NCBI RefSeq assembly: GCF_001625355.1
Contig: NZ_JSEE01000018.1
Coordinates: 19,108-83,107 of the forward strand
Length of the DNA: 64,000 nucleotides
Source: Marinomonas sp. TW1
Lineage (GTDB): Bacteria; Pseudomonadota; Gammaproteobacteria; Pseudomonadales; Marinomonadaceae
Direction of reading: 5' to 3'
Of this stretch, positions 17,112 to 25,312 are shown piece by piece. Each line of letters begins with the position of its first letter. Position 1 is the stretch's first letter. A program made the translations under genes and the position numbers. The notes under the pieces were generated by a model. The model saw nothing but the letters and a program-made list of their open reading frames with translations. It was not told the DNA's origin and did no database searches.

Positions 17112-18731
17112 ATGACAACCAACTTGAACTGGTGGAAAGGCGGGATCATTTATCAAATTTACCCGCGTAGTTTTATGGATGCGAATGGCGACGGTGTGGG
17201 CGACTTGGTGGGTATCACTAGTAAGCTAGACTATGTTGCTTCGTTGGGTGTGGATGCCATTTGGTTATCTCCTATCTTTACTTCACCAATGAAAGATTTT
17301 GGTTATGACGTCTCGGATTACTGTGACATTGATCCTATGTTCGGTAGCTTGGGCGATTTCAAAAAGCTTGTGAATCGTGCTCACGATTTGAATTTGAAAG
17401 TGATGATTGATCAGGTGATCAGCCACTCGTCTGATGTGCATCCATGGTTTGAGGAAAGCCGTCAGGACAAGACCAATCCAAAAGCGGATTGGTATGTTTG
17501 GGCGGATCCTAAGCCAGACGGTTCACCACCAAATAATTGGTTGTCTATCTTTGGTGGTAGCGCATGGAAATGGGACAGTCGTCGTTTGCAATACTACTTG
17601 CACAACTTCTTAGAATCTCAGCCAGACATGAACTTCCATCATCCTGAAGTACGTAAAGCGCATTTAGACAATATGCGTTTCTGGTTAGAGTTGGGGGTTG
17701 ATGGTTTCCGTCTGGACACAGTGAATTTCTATTTTCACAGTGAAGGTTTGGAAGACAATCCGCCAGTGCCACCAGGTGAGCCAAAAACTAAAGGAGCACC
17801 GGAGGACAATCCATACACATACCAGCGCCACGTATATGACTTGAGTCGCCCAGAGAACTTGGCATTCCTTAAAGAGTTGCGTGCGCTGATGGACGAGTTC
17901 CCAGGCAGTACAACGGTGGGTGAAATCGGTGACGACTTCCCTCTAAATCGCATGGCTGAGTACACGTCAGGTGGCGATAAACTGCACATGGCGTACACGT
18001 TTGACTTATTGAACAAGCCACACTCCCCAGCTTACATCCGCGATGTACTAAAAAACATGCAAGATATTGTTGGTGATGGTTGGCCATGTTGGGCCGTTTC
18101 AAACCATGATGTGGTGCGTGCGCGTACTCGTTGGGGCGCAGATGAAGACGGTGAAGCTTACCCATTAATTACCACGGCATTGATTGCCTCTATTCGTGGT
18201 AGCGTTTGTTTGTATCAAGGTGAAGAGCTTGGTTTGCCTGAGGCAGAAGTACCGTATGAGCGTATTCAGGATCCATATGGTTTTCCTCTGTGGCCAGTCT
18301 TTAAAGGCCGTGATGGTTGCCGTACGCCTATGGTGTGGGAAAACAAAGCTCAGGGTGGTTTCTCTACTATCGAGCCTTGGCTGCCAGTGGATAAAGACCA
18401 TCTGCCATTAAGTGTGGCGGAGCAAGAAGCCAACGCAGATTCTTTACTGCACAAAATGCGTCAGTTTATTAAATGGCGTCAACAGCAACCAGCACTGGTG
18501 AATGGTGAGTTAACGCAAATCGACGTTGCTAACGGTGAATTGATTGCCTTTGTTCGTGATTACCAAGAGGAATCTTTGCTTGTGGTATTGAACATGACAA
18601 GTGAAGAACAAGTTGCCACCTTGAGTTCAGGTGACGTTGAGCTTCTTGAAGGTCACGGTTTCCAGTGCCAGTTGTCGGGTCAAACTTTGACCTTACCTGC
18701 TTATCAAGCTTGCTACGCGCGTCTGCGTTAA
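17112..18731 (+). CDS. aglA: GH13 alpha-glucosidase (HaG/AglA type)
   Basis: This cytoplasmic exo-acting enzyme releases glucose from the non-reducing end of small alpha-glucosides such as sucrose or maltose. It has 539 residues and no signal peptide. The GH13 motifs are visible: GDLVGITSKLDYVASLGVDA near 30, VMIDQVISHSS (region I), DGFRLDTVNF with nucleophile D202 (II), VGEIGDD with acid/base E271 (III), and VSNHD with D333 (IV). These three numbers coincide with the catalytic residues I recall for Halomonas HaG. A variable stretch NPPVPPGEPKTKGAPEDNP follows region II. Start ATG 17112 follows tggagag. Import by AglEFGK and use of the released fructose by the upstream kinase form one pathway. 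Confidence 0.92.
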   Translation: MTTNLNWWKGGIIYQIYPRSFMDANGDGVGDLVGITSKLDYVASLGVDAIWLSPIFTSPMKDFGYDVSDYCDIDPMFGSLGDFKKLVNRAHDLNLKVMIDQVISHSSDVHPWFEESRQDKTNPKADWYVWADPKPDGSPPNNWLSIFGGSAWKWDSRRLQYYLHNFLESQPDMNFHHPEVRKAHLDNMRFWLELGVDGFRLDTVNFYFHSEGLEDNPPVPPGEPKTKGAPEDNPYTYQRHVYDLSRPENLAFLKELRALMDEFPGSTTVGEIGDDFPLNRMAEYTSGGDKLHMAYTFDLLNKPHSPAYIRDVLKNMQDIVGDGWPCWAVSNHDVVRARTRWGADEDGEAYPLITTALIASIRGSVCLYQGEELGLPEAEVPYERIQDPYGFPLWPVFKGRDGCRTPMVWENKAQGGFSTIEPWLPVDKDHLPLSVAEQEANADSLLHKMRQFIKWRQQQPALVNGELTQIDVANGELIAFVRDYQEESLLVVLNMTSEEQVATLSSGDVELLEGHGFQCQLSGQTLTLPAYQACYARLR

Positions 18732-18745
18732 GAAAAATTCACGAA

Positions 18746-18777
18746 AGCCGCATGATGCTTTTAAAGTGAATGTGGCT
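18746..18777 (+). terminator. weak stem-loop after the alpha-glucosidase gene
   Basis: AGCCGCAT (18746-18753) pairs with ATGTGGCT (18770-18777), with one G.T pair and a 16-nt loop. The downstream tail attcgtacttttt is weak. It may be a partial terminator before the LacI gene. Confidence 0.4.
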
Positions 18778-18878
18778 ATTCGTACTTTTTAGAAAGCTTG
18801 ATAGAATGTTTGAGTCTTATCCAGGGTGTCAAATGGACTATTGGGTGGGTAAGACTCTTAATTCTAGTGAGTGCTTGT

Positions 18879-19937
18879 ATGAAAAAAAGTATAAAAAAAC
18901 TGACCTTAAAAGACGTTGCAGAACGTTTGGAGGTATCAACGGCAACCATCTCAAATGCCTTTAATCGTCCTGATCAACTGTCAGCCAGTTTGCGCGAAAA
19001 TATTCTGAGTGAATGTGAGAAGATGGGCTATTTTGGTCCCAATGCCGCCGCAAGAAGTCTACGCACTGGGCGAACAGGGATTGTTGGCATCGTATTGTCA
19101 GATGATTTAAGTTACAGCTTAACGGATCCAGTCGCGAATCAGTTTCTGAAGGGCATGGCTGAGATATTTGAAGCCAATGAATATAACATGCTGCTGTTGT
19201 CTTCCGACGAAGTGGAACAAGATGCACAAAGCCGCATGCAATCTTCTATGGTGGATGGTTTTATTGTTTACGGCCATAAACCTCAACAGTGCATTAATGC
19301 ACCTTGGTTAATGCCAAACAAAAATATCATTACCGTTGACAGTTTTATTCCCGGTACGACCTCGGTGAATGTGGAAAACCACAGTGGTGCTTACATCATT
19401 GCGAAACATGCCTTGCAGCACCAGCCTGAAACCGTCGCCATTCTAGGGTTGAGTCTGTTAGACACCGACAGGGTTTGTCGGATTCGTGAAGATGAGTTGT
19501 TTGATCGTGCAGCTTCTATTTCGATTCAGCGATTGTACGGTTATTTTGAAGCCCTAAAAGAGCATCAAATCACCGTGCCATCTGAGTGCATCTGGAACAT
19601 TCCTGAGAACAATCATAAATTGGCGTATCAAGCGGCTCGTGAAGCGCTTACCATGGCCAATCGCCCTAAGCTATTGCTTTGTATGAGTGACTGCATTGCC
19701 ATTGCGGCGGTTCAAGCGGCGCTGCAACTTGGCATTCGTGTTCCTGAAGACCTTCAGGTGGTGGGCTTTGATGGGATTGCCGAAAGTGAGAATTTTCATC
19801 CATCGATCACCACGATTCATCAGCAAACCGTGGAGAAAGGTCGAGTCGCCGCGGAAGTGTTCTTAGGCTTACGTGAAGCCAAAGATGTGGTGCTAGAAAC
19901 TGAGTTAGTCATCCGCGAGAGCTGTCCCGCTTTGTAA
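18879..19937 (+). CDS. LacI-family transcriptional regulator of the alpha-glucoside locus
   Basis: This DNA-binding repressor has about 352 residues. The helix-turn-helix is at the N-terminus: LTLKDVAERLEVSTATISNAFNRPDQLS, with the hinge region GPNAAARSLRTGRTG. The periplasmic-binding-protein-like sensor domain follows (GIVGIVLSDDLSYS... VVGFDGIAESENFHPSITTIHQ). I place the start at ATG 18879 so that the protein opens just before the HTH; the reading frame stays open 27 codons further up but that extension is not family-like. No clear Shine-Dalgarno is seen. Co-direction with agl genes suggests it controls them, with a sugar inducer. It ends 7 bp from a convergent exonuclease gene. Confidence 0.85.
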   Translation: MKKSIKKLTLKDVAERLEVSTATISNAFNRPDQLSASLRENILSECEKMGYFGPNAAARSLRTGRTGIVGIVLSDDLSYSLTDPVANQFLKGMAEIFEANEYNMLLLSSDEVEQDAQSRMQSSMVDGFIVYGHKPQQCINAPWLMPNKNIITVDSFIPGTTSVNVENHSGAYIIAKHALQHQPETVAILGLSLLDTDRVCRIREDELFDRAASISIQRLYGYFEALKEHQITVPSECIWNIPENNHKLAYQAAREALTMANRPKLLLCMSDCIAIAAVQAALQLGIRVPEDLQVVGFDGIAESENFHPSITTIHQQTVEKGRVAAEVFLGLREAKDVVLETELVIRESCPAL

Positions 19938-19944
19938 GGGCTGT

Positions 19945-20655
19945 TTAAAGCCAATAGTCGCTAATGTCGGCATTTACATCCATATGATAAGCAATTTGGG
20001 CTTGCAGTAACTCAGCAGATGATAAGGCATCCGTAAGGGCATGGTGAGCCTTGTACCTAGGTAAATGATAACGTTGTCGGCAAGCATCCAAACGCAATGA
20101 TGGTGGCTTGCCAAAACGCTTCCACCAAGGTTTGTGTTGTACTTGTCGCTCGATGTCCATGGTGTCTAGCACGGGAAAATATAATGGGTAACCGTAGCGT
20201 TTAAGTGAGGCCTCTAGTAGGAACTGACGCTCAATCGAGACACAATGTACGACAACCACTTGTTGAATCAGGGTGTCTAAAATCTCATCCAAAATACTGT
20301 CCAATCTTGGCGCTTGCGCCAATTCAGCGTGAGTAATTTCATGAATGGTCACGGATTCGGCGTGTAAATCATGCTTGGGCTTGGCCATCCAATAACGTGC
20401 GCCCTGACAGCGAATTGCATTATGGGTCATGGGAATTAACCCCAAACTGATAATCTCATCGATTTTTGGGTCTAGTCCTGTGGTTTCCAAATCCAATGCG
20501 AGTAAGGGGGCGTCTTTGAGTGGCGTTGTGGCATGGATCATCCCCGCTTGATAGTAACGTTTTAGGGCGCCTTCTGGTGCTTCCTCAGCCCATTGTTCAA
20601 AGTTAGCTTGCCAATCTTGAAAGGAAACGTTTTTGTTGAATTCAATGTTAGCCAT
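19945..20655 (-). CDS. DnaQ-like 3'-5' exonuclease
   Basis: This 236-residue DEDDh-family nuclease shows Exo I LALDLETTGLDPKID near 52-67, Exo II around VVVHCVSIERQFLLE near 135-150, and Exo III HHALTDALSSAELL near 200-214 (His and Asp of DEDDh). Members need divalent metal, commonly Mg or Mn. It is not the polymerase III epsilon subunit, since the extended N-terminus and lack of a clamp motif differ. It is the last gene of a three-gene unit, 3 bp after the cNMP/CBS protein, behind a manganese riboswitch. The same exonuclease/DUF294 pairing occurs in Pseudomonas genomes. Exact substrate unknown. Confidence 0.82.
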   Translation of the reverse strand: MANIEFNKNVSFQDWQANFEQWAEEAPEGALKRYYQAGMIHATTPLKDAPLLALDLETTGLDPKIDEIISLGLIPMTHNAIRCQGARYWMAKPKHDLHAESVTIHEITHAELAQAPRLDSILDEILDTLIQQVVVVHCVSIERQFLLEASLKRYGYPLYFPVLDTMDIERQVQHKPWWKRFGKPPSLRLDACRQRYHLPRYKAHHALTDALSSAELLQAQIAYHMDVNADISDYWL

Positions 20656-20658
20656 AAT

Positions 20659-22515
20659 TTAACTGCGTTTACCGGCATAGCGAAATTTAATGAACTCTTG
20701 TTGGCGCGCCACTATGTCAAAAGCATCCCTGAGATGGCGTTTTTCGAAAGAGGACAAGTTGGCTGGATTAACATGATTGTTGGGCGTTTCTCCAGCATCA
20801 ATTTGGTCTTTCTGGTGACGAATACGTACCATGCCAATCATTTCTAAGGCGAGGGCCAAATCTTTTGCTCGTCCATCTGGAAGAAGCCCTTCTGCTTCAA
20901 TGTCTTCGAGTCGCTCTAAGGTATTGAGTTTATCACTGCCAATCGCCAAGGCATGCACGCGGACTATGTCGATAATCGGTGCAATGCCTCTTTCTTTTAA
21001 GTTAAAGGTACGTGATTGTTTGCCTTCACCGTCCAAGACAAACTGCCGGAAGAAGCCTAGTGGGGGCTTTCTTTGGTTTGCATTGCGGGCCATGAAGGTC
21101 AAAAAGCCGGAATGCGCTTTGGCTTCTGCCCGAATGTGACGATTGAGTTTGGTGGCCAGAGTTTTGTCCCCATAAATACCGCGTAAATCGAAGAAAATAG
21201 ACAAACGCAGTAACGCTTCCGCTTTTGGCTCACGTATCCAGTCGGTAAAATATTGCTTCCACACAGAGATCGGCTGACGCCAGCGAGGATTCGACGCCAT
21301 AATGTCGCCGCTACACAAATCATAGCCACATTTGTCCAGATTCTGACACACCCATTCACTGAGTTGCTCGAAATACTCTCCGTGAAGGCTTTCATCGTAC
21401 TTATCACTGAGAATCAAGGCATTATCTTGGTCTGTCTTTATGATTTGTTCTTCTCGCGCTTGTGAACCTAGGGCGACAAAACAATAGGGCACGGGCGGTT
21501 TACCAAATTGGTCTTCTGCTAACTGCAATAAACGTTTCACAAAAGCAGTGCCAATGTGTGACATGGCATTGCCTATCATCTGTGTATTGGCATCAGCGAC
21601 CACCAATTGTGTGAAGGTATGTGTCATCTTACGACTAATGGCTTGTAAACCTTCTATGCTGGATTGTTTAAAAATATCGCTGATTAAATAGACACTGCCG
21701 TGGCTTTCTTTTTGGACAATGTCGCCTGTGCTAACCACCCCAATGGGCCGATTGTCTTTAATGACGGGTAAGTGGTGAACGTTGCGCTCCATCATTTTGA
21801 GTACGGCTTCAGAAGCATAGTCGCGACTGTCCATGACGATCGGGTCTGGTGTCATAATCTCCGAAATGGGCGTGTCCAAAGCGAGCCCTTTGGCTAAGGC
21901 TCGGGTGCGTAAATCACGATCAGTGACAATGCCGATCAACTCATCTTGTTCCGTAATCAACAAACTGGAAACGCGCTTTTCGGTCATGATTTGCGCTGCG
22001 GTGAGTATGTCTGAGTCGGCTTTTGCACTGACAGGCTGACGTCTTAATAAGCTGATGACGGGACAAGTCATTAAAGAAACATCGGAACTTTGTGAGTCCA
22101 TGGCGAGACGTAGACGAACTTCTCGTGCGAGTTCGAAGAAGTCAGAGAAAGTATCGTTTTCTTCGTACAGTTTGAGAAACCAACGAGCAGGTATGCGGTA
22201 CAGTAAGCTGTCTTCGATGGCGCGCATCGATTGCGATGATTTACCTCCACGCAACAAAGAAGCGTAGCCAAATAACTCACCTTCGTTCATACGGCGAATG
22301 AGTTTGTCATTCTTGCTTAAGGCTTCAATGGCTCCACTGCGAATAAAAAACAAAGTATTGTTGAGTGTGCCTGGGGAAATAACCCATTCGCCTGCACGAA
22401 CGTATTGGATTTCGATTTCCTTTGTCATCTCACTCAGCTGAGCTTCTTCTGCAATATCGTTGAAGGGCGCGTGCTGACAAATGGCTTCCAAAATTTCAGT
22501 TAACTCAACGTCCAT
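20659..22515 (-). CDS. cNMP-binding / CBS / DUF294 nucleotidyltransferase-like protein
   Basis: This is a 618-residue cytoplasmic signalling protein. The order is a cyclic-nucleotide-binding fold (about 15-125; AGEWVISPGTL, GELFGYASLLRGGKSS), two CBS domains (about 150-270; ITEQDELIGIVTDRDLR and PIGVVSTGDIV), then the DUF294 nucleotidyltransferase domain with GSQAREEQIIKTDQDNALIL near 375, which carries the GS and DxD-like signature, and the DUF294 C-terminal output domain. I set the start at ATG 22515 (MDVELTEILE), 11 bp after the GDT1 stop; the longer frame has a His-rich junk extension. Function in this family is unproven; possibly nucleotidylation of a partner in response to nucleotides. 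Confidence 0.88.
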   Translation of the reverse strand: MDVELTEILEAICQHAPFNDIAEEAQLSEMTKEIEIQYVRAGEWVISPGTLNNTLFFIRSGAIEALSKNDKLIRRMNEGELFGYASLLRGGKSSQSMRAIEDSLLYRIPARWFLKLYEENDTFSDFFELAREVRLRLAMDSQSSDVSLMTCPVISLLRRQPVSAKADSDILTAAQIMTEKRVSSLLITEQDELIGIVTDRDLRTRALAKGLALDTPISEIMTPDPIVMDSRDYASEAVLKMMERNVHHLPVIKDNRPIGVVSTGDIVQKESHGSVYLISDIFKQSSIEGLQAISRKMTHTFTQLVVADANTQMIGNAMSHIGTAFVKRLLQLAEDQFGKPPVPYCFVALGSQAREEQIIKTDQDNALILSDKYDESLHGEYFEQLSEWVCQNLDKCGYDLCSGDIMASNPRWRQPISVWKQYFTDWIREPKAEALLRLSIFFDLRGIYGDKTLATKLNRHIRAEAKAHSGFLTFMARNANQRKPPLGFFRQFVLDGEGKQSRTFNLKERGIAPIIDIVRVHALAIGSDKLNTLERLEDIEAEGLLPDGRAKDLALALEMIGMVRIRHQKDQIDAGETPNNHVNPANLSSFEKRHLRDAFDIVARQQEFIKFRYAGKRS

Positions 22516-22526
22516 AACTAGGCCTT

Positions 22527-23093
22527 TTAAGTGAGTTGCGGAGTGATAATGGTGACGATACCTATGATGATAAAGAGTATGCAAGCCAGTTTTCGTGTGT
22601 AGTTGGCGTCGACTTTATCCATCAACCAGCGTCCAGCAAAGACCACAGGAACGTTGGCCATCATCATACCCAAGGTAGAGCCTATCAAGACCGCCCATAC
22701 ACCGCCATAGTGAGCGCCTAATAATACCGTGGCAATTTGTGTTTTATCGCCGATTTCAGCTAGGAAAAACAGCATGAAAGTGGCGCAGAAAGCCCCGTAT
22801 TTTAATAATGGATTTTCCTCACTATCGTCTTTATCAGGGATCAATAGCCAAAAACCGACCGCGATGAAACTGAATCCCACAATCCAGCTAGCAAAATAGG
22901 TTGGAATCCATGTCGCAAGGGCAGAACCGAACCAGGCTGACATAGCATGATTTAATAATGTCGCGATTAGGATACCGAGCACAATGGGGGTTTTTGAGGC
23001 AAATCGTGTTGCTAGAAAGAGCGCCAAGAGTTGGGTTTTATCACCCATTTCGGCTAATGCAACGGTTGAAGTAGAAGTAAACAACGCTTCCAT
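22527..23093 (-). CDS. GDT1/UPF0016 family manganese exporter
   Basis: This inner-membrane cation exporter of 188 residues has about six helices in two homologous halves. Each half carries the family signature E-x-G-D-K-T: LAEMGDKTQ (E15-T20) and LAEIGDKTQ (E113-T118). Relatives (Vibrio MneA, yeast Gdt1, human TMEM165) move Mn2+ or Ca2+. The manganese assignment is strengthened by the yybP-ykoY riboswitch in its leader. Start ATG 23093 follows taggaac. Genes for the DUF294 protein and exonuclease follow at 11 and 3 bp spacing, so all three should respond to Mn2+. Confidence 0.92.
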   Translation of the reverse strand: MEALFTSTSTVALAEMGDKTQLLALFLATRFASKTPIVLGILIATLLNHAMSAWFGSALATWIPTYFASWIVGFSFIAVGFWLLIPDKDDSEENPLLKYGAFCATFMLFFLAEIGDKTQIATVLLGAHYGGVWAVLIGSTLGMMMANVPVVFAGRWLMDKVDANYTRKLACILFIIIGIVTIITPQLT

Positions 23094-23108
23094 TTTGTGA
23101 TGTTCCTA

Positions 23109-23159
23109 GGTGGGCGATAATACAAAAGACAAACAACTTGAGCCCACCAGAGTCAAGTT
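23109..23159 (-). promoter_or_regulatory. expression platform with two competing helices before the GDT1 gene
   Basis: On the minus strand AACTTGA (23159-23153) pairs with TCAAGTT (23141-23135), followed by the T-rich tgtttgtctttt, a weak terminator. The loop contains GGTGGGC (23148-23142), which is complementary to GCCCACC (23115-23109) lying directly before the Shine-Dalgarno taggaac. The two pairings would compete or form a pseudoknot. Confidence 0.6.
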
Positions 23160-23285
23160 CTTGTCTTAAGTCTCATCAATCCTGCGAATGGCGTCAGGAC
23201 TTCCTTGCCATGAGCATGTGGCTCAATTATGTTGACAAAGAATCTTTGCGAATAGCAAAGAAGATTACTCCCCTAAGATGGAGAG
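23160..23285 (-). ncRNA. yybP-ykoY manganese riboswitch aptamer
   Basis: Reading the minus strand from about 23285, the RNA shows the invariant 5' element TTAGGGGAGTA, a first hairpin with the sequence CTTTGC/GCAAAG, then GTCAACATA, a GAGC/GCTC helix, TGGCAAGGA, and finally GATGAGACTTAAG. TCTTA at the 5' end pairs with TAAGA at the 3' end to close P1. These conserved blocks in this order match the Mn2+-sensing yybP-ykoY family of alx and mntP leaders. Mn2+ binding should raise expression of the downstream GDT1 exporter. Confidence 0.93.
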
Positions 23286-23316
23286 ATGATAGTGTATTTT
23301 GCGTACAGAAACAAGA

Positions 23317-23336
23317 AGGGCGGCCGAAGCCGCCCT
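23317..23336 (-). terminator. terminator of the BCCT transporter gene
   Basis: AGGGCGGC and GCCGCCCT form a perfect 8-bp GC-rich stem around a 4-nt loop (TTCG when read on the minus strand, a stable UUCG tetraloop). The T tract (tcttgttt) is modest. Confidence 0.7.
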
Positions 23337-23354
23337 TTGCCTATCTGTTAAGTT

Positions 23355-24938
23355 TTACTTATACAGATGCATATCACTGCTTAAACCTTTCCACAAACTG
23401 ACACACATAACCAGCATCAATAAGGTGAATGGTAAGCCAATGGTGATCGCTGCCGCTTGAATCGCGCCTAGCGCTTCTGAGCCACCACCAACTAGTAAGG
23501 CAATTGCAATGATGCCTTCCAAGACCGCCCAGAACACACGTTGAATCATCGGAGCATCGGTTTTACCGCCAGCGGTAATACCATCGATGACTAACGAGCC
23601 TGAGTCAGAAGAGGTCACAAAGAAGACCAAGACAAGAATGATACCCACGAACGAGGTAATGGCCGTTAATGGAAGGTGTTCAAACATTTGGAACATAGCC
23701 AAAGAAGAATCACTGATACCATTGGCTAATTCGCCAACACCGTTTTGAACTTGTTCCAGCGCCGATCCACCGAACACAGACATCCAAACCAGTGTGACCA
23801 ACGTTGGTACAAGTAATACCGCGATAATGAATTCACGTACGGTACGACCACGAGAAACGCGTGCAATAAACATCCCGACGAAAGGTGACCAGGAGATCCA
23901 CCAAGCCCAGTAGAATACAGTCCAGCCATGGTAGAAGGTTTCATCTTCACGGCCAATCCAGTTACTTAGAGGGATGATGTGTTCAACATAGTTCAGTAAG
24001 AAAGAGCCCATTGCTGCGAAGATGGCACCAGTATGGCCAACAATCACGATGAAGATAGCCAATGCAGCAGCGATGATCATGTTGACATTGGAAAGCAGTT
24101 TCACACCACCTTCAAGACCTCGAGCAACAGAGATAATGGCAATCGCGGTCACACCACAGATCACAACAATTTGGGTCGTGAGTGTGTTTGGAATATCGAA
24201 CAAGAAGTTCAAACCGCTGGTGGCTTGCTGTGCACCAAAACCAAGAGAGGTAGCAAGACCAAAGATGGTTGCAATGACCGAAATGATGTCGATAAAGTGA
24301 CCAATAACGCCCCATACTTTTTCACCGAATAATGGGTAAAAAGCAGAACGGATGGTAAGAGGTAGCCCTTTGTTGTAAGCAAAGAAAGCCAATGAAAGTG
24401 CAACGACGGCGTAAATGGCCCAAGGGTGAAGTCCCCAGTGGAACATAGTGGCGCCCATGGCCAGATCTTTTGCTTCAGGGGTGTTTTTCATGACCTCGAA
24501 CGGTGTGCCGTACCAACCTGTGTAGTACGCGACAGGCTCCGCCACACTCCAGAACATCAGACCAATACCCATACCAGCAGCGAACAGCATGGAGAACCAA
24601 GTGATGGTTGAGTGCTCTGCTTTCGCTTCGGTACCACCAAGACGGATGCGGCCAAAAGGCAATAGAATCAAAGCCAAACAAAATAGAACAAAGATGTTAC
24701 CAGCAACCATGAAGAACCAGTCAAAGTTATTAATTGACCAGCTTTTGGCACCGGAAAGAACGGCACTTGCATCGGCAGGGAACAAGATACTACCAAGAAT
24801 GAAGGCCAAGATGATCAAGGCGCTGGTGGTGAAGACTGGGTTTAGGACGTCTAAACCAAGGAATTGGATATTGTCCTGTCCAACCTTGTAAGACGTGTTG
24901 TACTCCGCCCGACCACTGTCAGGTGCTTTATTGCTCAT
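23355..24938 (-). CDS. BCCT-family betaine/choline/carnitine-type transporter
   Basis: This inner-membrane secondary transporter for trimethylammonium or other compatible solutes has 527 residues and about 12 helices. Family marks are the glycine-rich AAGMGIGLMFWSVAEP near 120 and the aromatic box stretch FYWAWWISWSPFVGMFIARVSRGRTVREF near 330-358. There is a short hydrophilic N-terminus and almost no C-terminal tail, unlike osmosensing BetP with its long charged C-terminus. The Met in GMGIG suggests Na+ rather than H+ coupling as in BetP-like members, but the substrate cannot be read from sequence. It is monocistronic, with a 374-bp upstream region containing a long inverted repeat. Confidence 0.92.
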   Translation of the reverse strand: MSNKAPDSGRAEYNTSYKVGQDNIQFLGLDVLNPVFTTSALIILAFILGSILFPADASAVLSGAKSWSINNFDWFFMVAGNIFVLFCLALILLPFGRIRLGGTEAKAEHSTITWFSMLFAAGMGIGLMFWSVAEPVAYYTGWYGTPFEVMKNTPEAKDLAMGATMFHWGLHPWAIYAVVALSLAFFAYNKGLPLTIRSAFYPLFGEKVWGVIGHFIDIISVIATIFGLATSLGFGAQQATSGLNFLFDIPNTLTTQIVVICGVTAIAIISVARGLEGGVKLLSNVNMIIAAALAIFIVIVGHTGAIFAAMGSFLLNYVEHIIPLSNWIGREDETFYHGWTVFYWAWWISWSPFVGMFIARVSRGRTVREFIIAVLLVPTLVTLVWMSVFGGSALEQVQNGVGELANGISDSSLAMFQMFEHLPLTAITSFVGIILVLVFFVTSSDSGSLVIDGITAGGKTDAPMIQRVFWAVLEGIIAIALLVGGGSEALGAIQAAAITIGLPFTLLMLVMCVSLWKGLSSDMHLYK

Positions 24939-25066
24939 AATATTCTCCTGATGAAGTGAAACTTTTCCAATCTCTCAATGTGCAACAACATGCGTGAATA
25001 TCACGGCTTATCACTTAACCCTATAAGAATAATGCTTCTTAAATTGTTCTTTAAGCGACGTATTTT

Positions 25067-25139
25067 GTTCTGTTTTGGATCATGGGAATGCTTAGCATAG
25101 CCCTCGGCTTACAAGGAAACTCATGGTTCAAAACAGAAC
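25067..25139. repeat. 18-bp inverted repeat with 37-bp spacer upstream of the BCCT gene
   Basis: GTTCTGTTTTGGATCATG (25067-25084) is repeated in inverted form at 25122-25139 with 16 of 18 positions matching. The spacer itself contains a small palindrome ATGCT-T-AGCAT. The arrangement suggests paired binding sites for a regulator. Confidence 0.6.
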
Positions 25140-25205
25140 GCAATTAAGCGTTTAACATTGAAATTTTGGTTGGAAAAGTCACTAATTTGATATTCCAATT
25201 AAGCC

Positions 25206-25234
25206 AAAAAAGGCCATCGAAGACGGCCTTTTTT
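25206..25234 (-). terminator. terminator of the metX-metW-rdgB-hemW operon
   Basis: AAAAAAGGCC pairs with GGCCTTTTTT around a 9-nt loop. The A and T runs make it work in either direction; it is about 80 bp past the hemW stop. Confidence 0.8.
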
Positions 25235-25312
25235 GAATTATCGGGGCAAGAGTTACATCAATTTAGTTAGATGTCAAATTATAGTAAATGCGATGCACTC
25301 TTGATGCCGTAA

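Larger units (their letters stand above)
24939..25312 (-). other. control region between the BCCT gene and hemW
   Basis: No gene is seen in 374 bp. It holds the BCCT promoter region with a long imperfect inverted repeat (25067-25139) and the hemW operon terminator (25206-25234). Confidence 0.6.
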
